Below are positions 47,513-56,412 of a DNA stretch of 64,000 nt, piece by piece. Source of the stretch: Mycobacterium scrofulaceum. Lineage in GTDB: Bacteria; Actinomycetota; Actinomycetes; Mycobacteriales; Mycobacteriaceae. Positions within the stretch are counted from its first letter, which is position 1, and every line of letters begins with the position of its first letter. Made by a program: the position numbers and the translations under genes. Where the stretch lies: positions 1 to 64,000 of the forward strand of contig NZ_MVIJ01000016.1 in NCBI RefSeq assembly GCF_002086735.1. Reading direction: 5' to 3'. The notes below the pieces were generated by a model. It searched no databases. It worked only from the letters and a program-made list of their open reading frames with translations, and was not told the DNA's origin.

Positions 47513-49882
47513 ATGACCCCGTCCCCCCTGCTGCTGCGGCAAGGCCCCGCTTGTGCCCGGGTTCGGCAGCGCTTCACCGTGACCGGTGTCGTGCAGGGGG
47601 TGGGCTTCCGGCCCTTCGTGGCCCGCCTCGCGACCGAGCTGGGCCTGTCCGGCTTCGTCGGCAACGATTCCGGCGCCGTCTTCCTCGAGGTGCAGGGCGA
47701 ACGCGCACGGATAGCCGAATTCGGCCGGCGCCTCCGGGCCGACGCCCCGCCGCTGGCGCGGGTCGGCGACGTCGCCGTCAGCGAGGTCGCCTACGACGCC
47801 GGCTGCGGGCGGGAGTTCCGGATCGTGGCCAGCCGCGCCGTCCCCGGCGTCACGACGCCGATACCGCCAGACGTCGCGGTCTGCGACGACTGCGTCGCCG
47901 AGCTCTTCGACCCGCGTGACCGGCGCTACCGCCACCCCTTCGTCACCTGCACCAACTGCGGGCCGCGTTTCACCATCGTCCGCGGCCTGCCCTATGACCG
48001 CCCGGGCACCACCATGTCGGGGTTCGCCATGTGTGAGCGCTGCGCCACCGAATACCGCGACCCGGCGGATCGCCGGTTCCACGCGCAGCCGATCGCCTGC
48101 CCCGACTGCGGGCCGATCCTGTGGTTCCGGTCGGCGGGCGGGCGCATCGACGGGGCCGACGCCGCGCTCGGCGCCGCGCAGCGCGCACTGGCCGCGGGCG
48201 CGGTGGTCGCCGTCAAGGGCGTCGGCGGCTACCACCTGGCCTGCGGCGTCACCGACGCCGGGGCCGTCGACGCCCTGCGCGCGCGAAAGGCGCGTGGCGC
48301 CAAGCCCTTTGCCATCCTGGTCCGCGACCTTTGCGTCGCGCGCCGCTACGCCCGCGTCGACGACACCGAGGCCGCTGCGCTGTTGAGTCCCGCCCGCCCA
48401 ATCGTGTTGTTGCGCCGCCGGCCGCACGCGCCCGTCGCCGACGCCGTCGCGCCGGGCAGCCCGCTGCTGGGGCTGATGCTCCCGTATTCCCCGATCCATC
48501 ACCTGCTGCTGGCGCCCGTTCCCGGGTACGCCGGTCCGGTGCCCGACGCGCTGGTGTTGACCAGCGCCAACCGCTCCGACGAGCCGATCTGCTTCACCGA
48601 CGACGATGCGCGCCGGCGGCTTCCCGCGCTGTGCGACGCGGTCCTGGACCATGACCGCCCGATCCACGTCCCGTGCGACGACTCTGTGGTGCGCGTGGTG
48701 CAAGACGACGGGGCCGGGGCCGGGTCCGAACTGCCGATCCGCCGGTCCCGTGGCTACGCGCCGCTGCCGGTCGACTTGAAGATCGCGGGGCCCGCGGTGC
48801 TGGCCGTCGGCGGGGAGTTGAAGAACACCTTCTGCCTCACCGATGGCTCGCGCGCCTACCTGTCCGGGCACATCGGTGACATGGCCACCTGGGAGACGCT
48901 GCGGGCGTTCGAGCGGGCGGTGAGCCAGCTCAGCGAGATTCGCGGCGATCCGGCTCGGTTGGCCGCTGACCTGCACCCCGGATATCACACCCGGAACTGG
49001 GCCGAGCGGCGCGCAAACGGTCGTCCGCTGGACCTCGTTCAGCATCACCACGCCCACGTGGTGTCGCTGCTGGCCGAGCGCGGCCGCATCGGCGAGCCCA
49101 TCGTCGGCGTCGCCTTCGACGGCACGGGTTACGGGTGCGACCAGACCATCTGGGGCGGAGAGATACTGCGGCTCGGCAGCGACAGCCACCGGTTCGTCCG
49201 CGCCGGCCACCTGTTGGCGGTGCCCCTGCCCGGCGGCGACGCGGCGGTCCGCAATCCGTGGCGGATGGCGCTGTCCCAGTTGCGGTCGGCCGGCATCGAC
49301 TGGACGCCGGACCTGGCCCCCGTCGCGGCGGCGACCCCCGACGAATTGCGCGTCACCCGTGCGCAATTGGAGACCGGAACCGGATGCGTGCCCTGCTCGA
49401 GCGTGGGGCGCCTGTTCGACGCGGTCGCCTCGCTGCTCGGTGTGCGGCACCGGATCGACTACGAAGGCCAGGCCGCCATCGAGCTGGAGGCGCTGGCGGA
49501 GTCGGCGGACGCGAAGACCCTGCCGTCCCTGCCCCTTATGGTGCGGGCCGACGGGGTGATCGATCCCGCCCCGATGGTGCAGACGCTGGTGTCGGCGCTC
49601 TACGCCGGCGCGCGACCCGCGGTCCTGGCCGCCGCCTTCCACGAGGCCGTCGCGGACGCCGTCGCCACGGTGGTCGGGCAGGTGGCCGGCGCCACCCGGC
49701 TGGTGGGCCTCACCGGCGGGGTGTTCCAGAACGTGTTGTTGCTCAAATCGTGTCGAAACCGGTTGCAGCGGGCCGGGTTCGAGGTGCTCACCCACCGGAC
49801 CGTCCCGCCCAACGACGGCGGGCTCGCCCTGGGGCAGGCGGCGATCTCCATGCTGACCGCGCCGGAGGGGGGCCTACCATGA
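47513..49882 (+). CDS. hypF: Carbamoyltransferase HypF
   Basis: A 789-residue HypF producing the carbamoyl group that becomes the cyanide ligands. In order: acylphosphatase domain ('[21 protein letters not shown]'), two zinc fingers ('[10 protein letters not shown]'/'CTNCGPRF' and 'CERCATEY'/'CPDCGPIL'), YrdC-like domain ('[14 protein letters not shown]'), and Kae1-like carbamoyltransferase domain ('[14 protein letters not shown]', '[11 protein letters not shown]', '[14 protein letters not shown]'). Length and order are standard. ATG directly after hypC; the next gene overlaps its stop (ATGA). Confidence 0.96.
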   Translation: MTPSPLLLRQGPACARVRQRFTVTGVVQGVGFRPFVARLATELGLSGFVGNDSGAVFLEVQGERARIAEFGRRLRADAPPLARVGDVAVSEVAYDAGCGREFRIVASRAVPGVTTPIPPDVAVCDDCVAELFDPRDRRYRHPFVTCTNCGPRFTIVRGLPYDRPGTTMSGFAMCERCATEYRDPADRRFHAQPIACPDCGPILWFRSAGGRIDGADAALGAAQRALAAGAVVAVKGVGGYHLACGVTDAGAVDALRARKARGAKPFAILVRDLCVARRYARVDDTEAAALLSPARPIVLLRRRPHAPVADAVAPGSPLLGLMLPYSPIHHLLLAPVPGYAGPVPDALVLTSANRSDEPICFTDDDARRRLPALCDAVLDHDRPIHVPCDDSVVRVVQDDGAGAGSELPIRRSRGYAPLPVDLKIAGPAVLAVGGELKNTFCLTDGSRAYLSGHIGDMATWETLRAFERAVSQLSEIRGDPARLAADLHPGYHTRNWAERRANGRPLDLVQHHHAHVVSLLAERGRIGEPIVGVAFDGTGYGCDQTIWGGEILRLGSDSHRFVRAGHLLAVPLPGGDAAVRNPWRMALSQLRSAGIDWTPDLAPVAAATPDELRVTRAQLETGTGCVPCSSVGRLFDAVASLLGVRHRIDYEGQAAIELEALAESADAKTLPSLPLMVRADGVIDPAPMVQTLVSALYAGARPAVLAAAFHEAVADAVATVVGQVAGATRLVGLTGGVFQNVLLLKSCRNRLQRAGFEVLTHRTVPPNDGGLALGQAAISMLTAPEGGLP

Positions 49883-50601
49883 CCACCACGGCCATCGATC
49901 GCGGGCTCGGCGCCGAATTGGCCGAAGACCTCGCCGCCACCGCGTTGACTCTCGCCAAACGCTTCGCGGCCGGCGCCACCATGTGGTCCATTGCGCCATC
50001 GTGGGAACCGCACGCGCTGCACATCGCGGTCGAGTTCGTCCACCCGGTGATCATGGGCAAACGGGCCCTGCCCGCAGTGGCGCTGACCGGTCCCGACCTG
50101 GTGGATCTGGTTCGGGTGTCCGTGCGGCCGGGCGACCTCGTCGTCGCGGTGTCCGGGGCGGCCGACGCGCAAGTGCGCTCGGTGATGCGGCGCGCCCCCG
50201 CGTGGGGCGCCACGACGATCTGGATCGGCAGCGGCGAACGACCCGCGGCGGGCCTGGCCGATCACGTGCTGTGGCTCGACGACCCCGATCCGCGCGTGCC
50301 CGCGACGGGAGGCTTCGTGCTGTTCTACCACCTGCTGTGGGAGCTGACGCACGTCTGCTTCGAACACCCCGGACTGCTCAAACCCGAACGCCCCGAGTCG
50401 GTTTGCGTCACCTGCAGCGACGAGGGGCGCCCGGGTGAGGCGGTGACGGCGTCGGCGGACGGGCACGCCACGGTGCGCACCGCGCGGGGCGTCGAGAACG
50501 TGGTGACCACGCTGATCGACCCCGTCGCCGCCGGGGACCTGATTCTGGTGCACGCCGGCATGGCGATCGGCAGACTGGACGACGAGGAGGACGGCCGATG
50601 A
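49879..50601 (+). CDS. SIS-like domain fused to a HypC-like domain
   Basis: A 240-residue protein. Residues ~1-165 look like a SIS (sugar isomerase) fold: '[19 protein letters not shown]', then '[30 protein letters not shown]'. Residues ~175-240 resemble HypC: '[15 protein letters not shown]' at the Cys-bearing position and '[30 protein letters not shown]', which matches the GDxxxVHxGxAI..LDE ending of HypC. ATG overlaps the hypF stop. With Cys176 or Cys179 standing in for HypC Cys2, it may be a third HypC-type chaperone; the SIS part has no known place in hydrogenase maturation. Confidence 0.85.
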   Translation: MTTTAIDRGLGAELAEDLAATALTLAKRFAAGATMWSIAPSWEPHALHIAVEFVHPVIMGKRALPAVALTGPDLVDLVRVSVRPGDLVVAVSGAADAQVRSVMRRAPAWGATTIWIGSGERPAAGLADHVLWLDDPDPRVPATGGFVLFYHLLWELTHVCFEHPGLLKPERPESVCVTCSDEGRPGEAVTASADGHATVRTARGVENVVTTLIDPVAAGDLILVHAGMAIGRLDDEEDGR

Positions 50602-51275
50602 GCCCCGCCGGTGACGAACCCACCAACTTCCTGTACCCCTTCATCGACGCCCAGGAGGACGATGCCGGGTCGCTGCTGGCCGACCTGGCCGCGTCGGCAG
50701 AGGCGAAGGCCGCCGAGAGCCTGGCGCTGCGGCGCTCGAGCCTGGAAGCCAACGCCGCGTTGCTCGACCGGGCCGCCGCCGAGCTGGCGCGCCGGTTCGC
50801 GGCGGGCGGGCGGATGTTCACTTTCGGAAACGGCGGCAGCTGCACCGATTCCACCACACTGGCGAGGCTGTTCGCCCGGCCGCCGGTCGGCAAGCCGTTG
50901 CCCGCGTGGCCGTTGACCACCGACCAGGCGATCCTGACCGCGCTGGGCAACGACGTCGGCTTCGAGCTGGTGTTCGCCCGGCAGCTGATCGCCCGCGCCA
51001 AGGCCGGTGACATGGCGATCGCCATGTCGACCAGCGGCGGCTCGCCCAACCTGCTTGCCGCGCTGGCCGAGGCACGCCAGCGCGGCCTGTACACCATCGG
51101 ATTCGCCGGCTACGACGGCGGCGCATTCGCGAACAATCCGAATGTGGACGCCTGCTTCGTGGTTCGCTCGCAAAGCGTGCACCGGATACAGGAGGCGCAG
51201 GCGCTGCTGGGCTATCAGCTGTGGCTGAGCGTGCACGAGCAACTCGGCGGCGGCCAGGGCGTGGGGGCGGCATGA
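50598..51275 (+). CDS. SIS-domain protein, phosphoheptose isomerase-like
   Basis: A 225-residue GmhA-like protein. 'MFTFGNGGSCTDSTTLARLF' is the phosphate-binding SIS loop (GNGGS), and 'AIAMSTSGGSPNLLAALAEARQRGL' the second phosphate loop (STSGxS). GmhA zinc/catalytic residues are not clearly conserved, so sedoheptulose-7-phosphate isomerisation is doubtful. It overlaps both neighbours, the SIS/HypC fusion and hypE (ATGA each). Its place inside the hyp operon suggests a maturation or regulatory role rather than LPS-type heptose synthesis, which mycobacteria lack. Confidence 0.88.
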   Translation: MSPAGDEPTNFLYPFIDAQEDDAGSLLADLAASAEAKAAESLALRRSSLEANAALLDRAAAELARRFAAGGRMFTFGNGGSCTDSTTLARLFARPPVGKPLPAWPLTTDQAILTALGNDVGFELVFARQLIARAKAGDMAIAMSTSGGSPNLLAALAEARQRGLYTIGFAGYDGGAFANNPNVDACFVVRSQSVHRIQEAQALLGYQLWLSVHEQLGGGQGVGAA

Positions 51276-52384
51276 ACAAGCCTGCGGGTGAATACCTTTC
51301 GTCTGGGCCGCGATTCGCCGAGGGCGAGGTGATCGAGCGGATCGAATCGTTCCGCAGGCGCCGCCCCCGCTTGCTCGACGACCACGTGACGCTGGCGCAC
51401 GGCGCCGGCGGCAAGGCGTCGGCGGCGCTGGTGGACGCGGTGTTCGTGGAAGCGTTCCGCAACCCGCTGCTGGAGTCGCTGGGTGACAGCGCGGTCCTGA
51501 CGCTGCCGGGCGGGCAGCGCGTCGCGATGTCCACCGACTCGTTCGTGGTGCAGCCCAGGCGCTTTCCCGGCGGCTCCATCGGCGCCCTCGCCGTGCACGG
51601 CACCTGCAACGACCTCGCGATGGCCGGCGCCGTGCCGTCCTGGATCTCGGCGGCGTTCGTGCTCGAGGAGGGCTTTCCCATCGCCGAGTTGAAGGAGATC
51701 GTCGCCGATATGGCGGCGGCGGCCACCCACGCGGGCGTGCGGATCGTCACGGGCGACACCAAGGTGGTGCCCAAGGGCGCCGCCGACGGCATGTTCGTCA
51801 CCACCGCCGGGACCGGGATCATCCCCGCCGGACGCACGCTGTCCGCGGCGTCGGTGCGGCCCGGTGACAAGCTGCTGCTGTCTGGTTCGATGGGCGATCA
51901 CGGCATGGCGGTCATGCTCGCGCGGGGCGACCTTGCCATCGAGGCCGACATCGCTTCCGACACCGCGTCGGTCAGCCCGCTGGTGGAAATGCTGATGGCG
52001 GCCGCGCCGTCCACCCGTTGGATGCGCGACGCGACGCGGGGCGGGGTGGGCACCGTCTGCAACGAACTGGCCCAGGCCTGCGGCCTCGGGGTGCTGCTCG
52101 AAGAGGAGCGGCTTCCCGTGGCGCCCACGGTGAACGGCGCCTGCGAGCTGCTCGGCATCGACCCGCTCTACGTCGCCAACGAGGGCAAGTTCGTCGCCGT
52201 CGTCGCGGCGGAGGAGGCGGAGGCAGGGCTGGCGGCGCTGCGGTCGCACCCGCTGGGTGCCGACGCGGCCGAGGTCGGGGAAATCTTCAGAGAACCAGCC
52301 GAAAGCGTGGTGCTGCGAACGGGATTCGGCGGTACGCGGATCGTCGACATGCTCGTCGGCGACCCGCTGCCGCGGATCTGTTAG
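51272..52384 (+). CDS. hypE: Hydrogenase cyanide-ligand protein HypE
   Basis: A 370-residue AIR-synthase-related HypE. 'LAHGAGGKASAALVDAVF' opens the ATP domain, and 'NDLAMAGAVPSWISAAFVLEEGFP', 'TGDTKVVPKG' and 'DATRGGVGTVCNELA' are diagnostic. The C-terminus ends PRIC, the Cys that carries the thiocarboxamide later dehydrated to thiocyanate. ATG 51272 overlaps the SIS gene stop and gives the family length; the frame opens upstream without conservation. Confidence 0.96.
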   Translation: MNKPAGEYLSSGPRFAEGEVIERIESFRRRRPRLLDDHVTLAHGAGGKASAALVDAVFVEAFRNPLLESLGDSAVLTLPGGQRVAMSTDSFVVQPRRFPGGSIGALAVHGTCNDLAMAGAVPSWISAAFVLEEGFPIAELKEIVADMAAAATHAGVRIVTGDTKVVPKGAADGMFVTTAGTGIIPAGRTLSAASVRPGDKLLLSGSMGDHGMAVMLARGDLAIEADIASDTASVSPLVEMLMAAAPSTRWMRDATRGGVGTVCNELAQACGLGVLLEEERLPVAPTVNGACELLGIDPLYVANEGKFVAVVAAEEAEAGLAALRSHPLGADAAEVGEIFREPAESVVLRTGFGGTRIVDMLVGDPLPRIC

Positions 52385-52419
52385 ACCCGCTCGGCGGAAA
52401 AGAAGGAGAGTAGCAGCAG

Positions 52420-52692
52420 ATGTGTCTTGGAATTCCGGGCCGGATCGTCGAAATCACCGATCCCGCCAACTATCTGGCGAAGGTCGATGTCAGCGGCGTG
52501 CAGCGCACCATCAGCGTCCGGTTGCTCGAAGACGACATGCCCGAGCCCGACGACTGGGTGCTGGTCCACGTCGGGTTCGCGATGGCCAAGATCGACGAGA
52601 CCGAGGCGCTGCTCACTTTGGCCGCCGTCCAGAAACTCGGCGACGCCTACGACACCGAGATTCAAGCCTTCGACTCGTCGGCCATAGTCTAG
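52420..52692 (+). CDS. hypC: Hydrogenase chaperone HypC (copy 2)
   Basis: A 90-residue HypC/HybG starting [12 protein letters not shown] with the essential Cys2, ending with the 'DDWVLVHVGFAMAKIDETEA' core and a short extra helix. A strong SD (AAGGAG) precedes the ATG. Only about half of the residues match copy 1, so the two are not a recent duplication and may divide the work: one with HypD, one with the large subunit. It sits immediately before hypD. Confidence 0.95.
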   Translation: MCLGIPGRIVEITDPANYLAKVDVSGVQRTISVRLLEDDMPEPDDWVLVHVGFAMAKIDETEALLTLAAVQKLGDAYDTEIQAFDSSAIV

Positions 52693-52705
52693 GGGAAGGC
52701 GCACA

Positions 52706-53836
52706 ATGAAATTCGTAGACGAGTTCCGTGATCCGGCCGCGGCGCGGAAGCTGCTGGGCGCCATCGGTCGCTTGGCCGGCGCCGACGGTGAGCAGTTCAA
52801 ATTCATGGAGGTGTGCGGCGGGCACACGCACACGATCTACCGGCACGGCATCGAGCACCTGTTGCCCGAGAACGTCGAGCTGGTGCACGGCCCTGGGTGT
52901 CCGGTCTGCGTGATCCCGATGGGCCGCATCGACGACGCGATGTGGCTGGCCGGCCAGCCGGAGGTGATCTTCACGTGTTTCGGCGACATGATGCGGGTGC
53001 CCGGCTCCAACGGCAGCCTGCTGGACGCCAAGGCCAAGGGCGCCGACGTGCGGTTCGTCTATTCGCCGCTGGACGCGCTCAAGATCGCGCTCGACAATCC
53101 CGACAAGCACGTGGTGTTCTTCGCCATCGGTTTCGAGACCACCGCGCCGTCGACCGCGGTGACGCTGGTGCGGGCGCGCGACCTTGGCTTGACCAACTTC
53201 AGCGTGTTCTGCAACCACGTGATGATCGTCCCGCCCATCAAGGCCATCCTGGAGTCACCCGACTTGCGGCTTTCGGGGTTCATCGGCCCCGGGCACGTGT
53301 CGACGGTGGTGGGCAACCGCCCCTACCGGTTCGTGCCGGAGGTGTATCGAAAGCCGTTGGTGGTAGCCGGTTTCGAGCCGCTGGACATCCTGGCCGCCGT
53401 CGCGATGCTGCTGACGCAGATCCGCGAGGGCCGCTGCGAGGTGGAGAACCAGTACACGCGCGTGGTGCCCGAGCACGGCAATCCCGCCGCGCTGGCCCTG
53501 ATGGGCACGGTGTTCGCGCTGCGTCCCCACTTCGAGTGGCGGGGGCTGGGATTCATCTCGCAGAGCGCGCTGCGCCTGCACGACGACTTCGCGGAGTTCG
53601 ATGCCGAGCTGCGGTTCGCGATGCCCGGCGTGCGCGTCGCCGACCCCAAGGCCTGCCAGTGCGGCGAGGTGCTCAAGGGTGTGCTCAAGCCTTGGGAATG
53701 CAAGGTTTTCGGCACGGCATGCACTCCCGAGACGCCGATCGGCACCTGCATGGTCTCCCCCGAGGGGGCGTGCGCGGCCTACTACAACTTCGGGCGCATG
53801 CACCGCGACGCGGTCAAGCTGGTGGGGCACGCTTGA
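52706..53836 (+). CDS. hypD: Hydrogenase Fe-centre assembly protein HypD
   Basis: A 376-residue [4Fe-4S] protein, the scaffold on which Fe(CN)2CO is built with HypC and HypE. Conserved 'EVCGGHTHTIYRHG', 'GPGCPVCVIP', 'AIGFETTAPSTA', 'VFCNHV' and the C-terminal Cys cluster 'ACQCGEVLKG', 'CTPETPIGTCMVSPEGACAAYY' are all present. ATG with GGGAAGG upstream, 13 nt after hypC copy 2. Confidence 0.96.
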   Translation: MKFVDEFRDPAAARKLLGAIGRLAGADGEQFKFMEVCGGHTHTIYRHGIEHLLPENVELVHGPGCPVCVIPMGRIDDAMWLAGQPEVIFTCFGDMMRVPGSNGSLLDAKAKGADVRFVYSPLDALKIALDNPDKHVVFFAIGFETTAPSTAVTLVRARDLGLTNFSVFCNHVMIVPPIKAILESPDLRLSGFIGPGHVSTVVGNRPYRFVPEVYRKPLVVAGFEPLDILAAVAMLLTQIREGRCEVENQYTRVVPEHGNPAALALMGTVFALRPHFEWRGLGFISQSALRLHDDFAEFDAELRFAMPGVRVADPKACQCGEVLKGVLKPWECKVFGTACTPETPIGTCMVSPEGACAAYYNFGRMHRDAVKLVGHA

Positions 53837-54582
53837 CCGGCGAGACCGCCGACCCTCAAGCGGGAGTCGCGATGTTCGCGCGCTACGCCTATGCGCCCAA
53901 CGCGCTGGGCTTTTGCGGTCCCCCGCTGGGAGCCACCCTGCGCGACGGCACGATCGAGGACGTCCGCAGGGCGGCGGCGAGGTTCTCCGGGGCGTGGCCG
54001 TACCTGCGGGTGCTGTCGGCGCTCACCGGAATCGCCGACCCGCTGGACCGTCGGCTCGTCGAGGCGTACTGGCTGGGCGGCGGCGCCGGCGCCGACCTGG
54101 ACCCGCCGGCCTTCCTCGAGGCGTTACTGGCGATCATCGGCCCGCAGGCGGGCCGCTACTGGTCGCATCTGACGCCGGAGCTGGCCCGCGAGGCCGCCGC
54201 CAACCACTGCTTTCACGTGTTCGGGGTGTACCCGTGGACGCGGTTTCTGGGCCGGGGCATGGACGAACACCCCCTCGAGGTGCTCGACAACTGCCGCATC
54301 ACCTGGGGGACCGTACTGGGCCGCGACCGCGACCGGATCGAGGTGCGGCACCGCAGGCTGGTGCTCGACGGCGGGTCGCTGGTGCTGTCCGAACCGTCGT
54401 CCGGCGTCTACGACGTATGGACCGACGGGTTCAGCGCGGTGCCCGACGTGGTCGTGGGCGACGAGGTTGCGCTGCACTGGGGGCGGCTGTGTGGCCGGCT
54501 TTCCCCGCGGCAGGTCCGCGCGCTCGCCGAGGGAACCGACCGTCAGCTGCGCGTGACGAGCGAGCGACTGGCGCGCGTCTAA
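53833..54582 (+). CDS. DUF6390-like protein, last gene of the hydrogenase cluster
   Basis: A soluble protein of about 236-249 residues. 'FARYAYAPNALGFCGPPLG' at the N-terminus and 'HCFHVFGVYPWTRFLGRG' in the middle are its most distinctive parts, consistent with DUF6390 (tentative). The C-terminal half is beta-rich. Two starts compete: TTG 53833 overlapping the hypD stop, and ATG 53872 with GGGAG 5 nt upstream. Function unknown; co-located with hyp genes in actinobacteria as far as I recall. Confidence 0.8.
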   Translation: MTGETADPQAGVAMFARYAYAPNALGFCGPPLGATLRDGTIEDVRRAAARFSGAWPYLRVLSALTGIADPLDRRLVEAYWLGGGAGADLDPPAFLEALLAIIGPQAGRYWSHLTPELAREAAANHCFHVFGVYPWTRFLGRGMDEHPLEVLDNCRITWGTVLGRDRDRIEVRHRRLVLDGGSLVLSEPSSGVYDVWTDGFSAVPDVVVGDEVALHWGRLCGRLSPRQVRALAEGTDRQLRVTSERLARV

Positions 54583-54602
54583 TTTCATGCCAGACTGGCC
54601 CG

Positions 54603-55745
54603 GTGCCGGGTTCCCTTTGCGACGTGCTGCCCGCCGCCGCCGCGCTCCTCGGCGTGCCGGGCGCCGTCGACAAGTTGGCGCTGCGTGAATGGCTGGGCGG
54701 GGCCGATCAGGTCGACCGCGTCGCGGTGGTGCTGGTGGACGGACTGGGCTGGCACCTGCTTGCGGAGCTGGCCGGCAGCGCGCCGCTGCTCGCCGCCGTG
54801 CTCGCGGGGCAGACCGGTCGGCTCACGGAGCTCACCTGCACCTTCCCCTCGACCACCCCCACCAGCCTGGTCTCCCTCGGCACGGGCGCGCAGCCGGGCG
54901 AGCACGGGATCCTGGGCTTCACGCTCAACGTTCCCGGCACCGACCGGGTGATCAACCACATCCTGTGGCGCGACGACCCCCCGCACGGCGAGTGGCAGCC
55001 GCTGCCGACGTGGTTCGGGAGGCTCAACCGGGCGGGCGTCAGCGCGCGCGCCGTGTTGCCGGCAGCGTTCATCGGCAGTGGGCTAACCGACTCCGCCTAT
55101 CGGGGCGCGGAGTTCCGCCCCATTCAACCGCCGGACGACAACGCGCGGAAACTGGCCGACGAGCTGAAGGCGGCGCCGGGCCTGGTGTACGGCTACACCG
55201 CCGCGCTGGACACGGCGGCCCACGCCTTCGGCGTCGGATCGTCCCGGTGGCACGAGGCGGCGGCCCAGGTCGACGAGCTGCTGACCCGGCTCGTCGAGGC
55301 CCTGCCCCCGCGAGCGGCGCTGCTGGTGACCGCCGACCACGGCGGTTTCAACGTCCCGCCGGACGCGCGGGTCGACCTCGACACCGACCCGCGGCTGGCC
55401 GCGGGGGTCCGCGTCGTCGCCGGCGAGCCGCGGGTGCGCTACCTGCACACCGAGCCCGGTGCGGCGGCGGACGTCCAGGCCGCCTGGACCGAGGTACTCG
55501 ACGGCAGGGCCCACGTCTACAGCCGCGAGCAGGCGGTGGCCACCGGCATGTTCGGACCGGTCCACCCGGCCCACCTGGCCCGGATCGGCGACGTCGTCGC
55601 CGTCTGCACCGGCGACACCGCCGTGCTGGCGACCGGGCACGAGCCACCGGAAACGGCTCGCCTCGTAGGCTTTCACGGCGCGGCGACACCCGCCGAAATG
55701 GCCATCCCGCTCATCGCATTCAACTCCCCTGCCACCGCCCGCTAG
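54603..55745 (+). CDS. Type I phosphodiesterase/nucleotide pyrophosphatase-family protein
   Basis: A 380-residue alkaline-phosphatase-superfamily enzyme. Metal and nucleophile motifs are visible: 'VVLVDGLGWHLL' (Asp), 'TFPSTTPTSLVSLGTG' (Thr/Ser nucleophile region), 'GEHGILGFTLN', 'YTAALDTAAHAFG' (DxxxH) and 'VTADHGGFN' (DH). These enzymes hydrolyse phosphodiesters of nucleotides or lipids using two zinc ions. No signal peptide, so it is probably cytoplasmic. GTG 54603, 20 bp after the DUF6390 gene; it could be read through from the hydrogenase operon but has no obvious part in it. Confidence 0.87.
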   Translation: MPGSLCDVLPAAAALLGVPGAVDKLALREWLGGADQVDRVAVVLVDGLGWHLLAELAGSAPLLAAVLAGQTGRLTELTCTFPSTTPTSLVSLGTGAQPGEHGILGFTLNVPGTDRVINHILWRDDPPHGEWQPLPTWFGRLNRAGVSARAVLPAAFIGSGLTDSAYRGAEFRPIQPPDDNARKLADELKAAPGLVYGYTAALDTAAHAFGVGSSRWHEAAAQVDELLTRLVEALPPRAALLVTADHGGFNVPPDARVDLDTDPRLAAGVRVVAGEPRVRYLHTEPGAAADVQAAWTEVLDGRAHVYSREQAVATGMFGPVHPAHLARIGDVVAVCTGDTAVLATGHEPPETARLVGFHGAATPAEMAIPLIAFNSPATAR

Positions 55746-55833
55746 TTGGCCCGCGAACGCACACCGGACTTTGACCGTTCTCACAGCTCACACGGCTTGC
55801 CGGCCCAGCCTCGTGTTGTAAATTCGGGCCACT

Positions 55834-56274
55834 GTGACAGTCGGAAACGCCCACGGGACTCGACGATGGCGGTCAGCCATCGCGGTCGCCGCGGTCCTCG
55901 GGCTGTTCTGCGCGGTCACCGCGGGTTGGGCGTCGCACGGAAGAGCGGTCGCCGGCCTGGAGCGCGCCGCGTCCCCGCGGGCCGTGCACGCAGCGGTGAA
56001 TGCGGCGCCGGTCCAAGCGCACAACGCCTGCCCCGGCGCCCCGAACTTTTCCGCCGGGTCCGCGCCGACACATCACAAGTCCACCAAGACCCCGTGGATG
56101 ACCCAGGATCGGCCGCCGACGTGGGCCCGCTCGTCGCCGCCGTCGATCGGATCGCCCTTACCGGCTTCGTTCGAGGCCGCGATATTTCGGCTGCCCCGGG
56201 CGCCGTCGCGGATGCCCGAGATGATCCCGCCGGACGGGGATCTGTTGACGCGGCTCCGCGTCGCCCGCTGCTGA
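55834..56274 (+). CDS. Small membrane-anchored hypothetical protein
   Basis: A 146-residue frame with a basic start, one hydrophobic segment (about residues 13-33, possible signal anchor) and a Pro/His/Ser-rich exterior part ('HHKSTKTPWM', 'RMPEMIPPDGD'). There is a single pair of cysteines outside the membrane ('HNACPG' and the C-terminal Cys). GTG start; no clear SD. I do not recognise a family. The signal-like N-terminus argues for reality, the low-complexity remainder argues against certainty. Confidence 0.5.
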   Translation: MTVGNAHGTRRWRSAIAVAAVLGLFCAVTAGWASHGRAVAGLERAASPRAVHAAVNAAPVQAHNACPGAPNFSAGSAPTHHKSTKTPWMTQDRPPTWARSSPPSIGSPLPASFEAAIFRLPRAPSRMPEMIPPDGDLLTRLRVARC

Positions 56275-56412
56275 GGGCTCACTCCCCCGCGGCAACCGCC
56301 GTATCCGCACTGCCGCCGTTGCAGGTGGGCCTGTAACCCCCGCGCCTACGTCCAACAGAAGAGTCCCGTTCTCAGCACGGCCGAAGCCGGCCGTCGTTAG
56401 GCAGAGATAGCT

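Noticed and set aside
50598..51275. Annotation as sedoheptulose-7-phosphate isomerase GmhA
   Set aside because: The SIS fold is clear, but catalytic residues are not clearly conserved, mycobacteria lack LPS heptose, and operon context points elsewhere.
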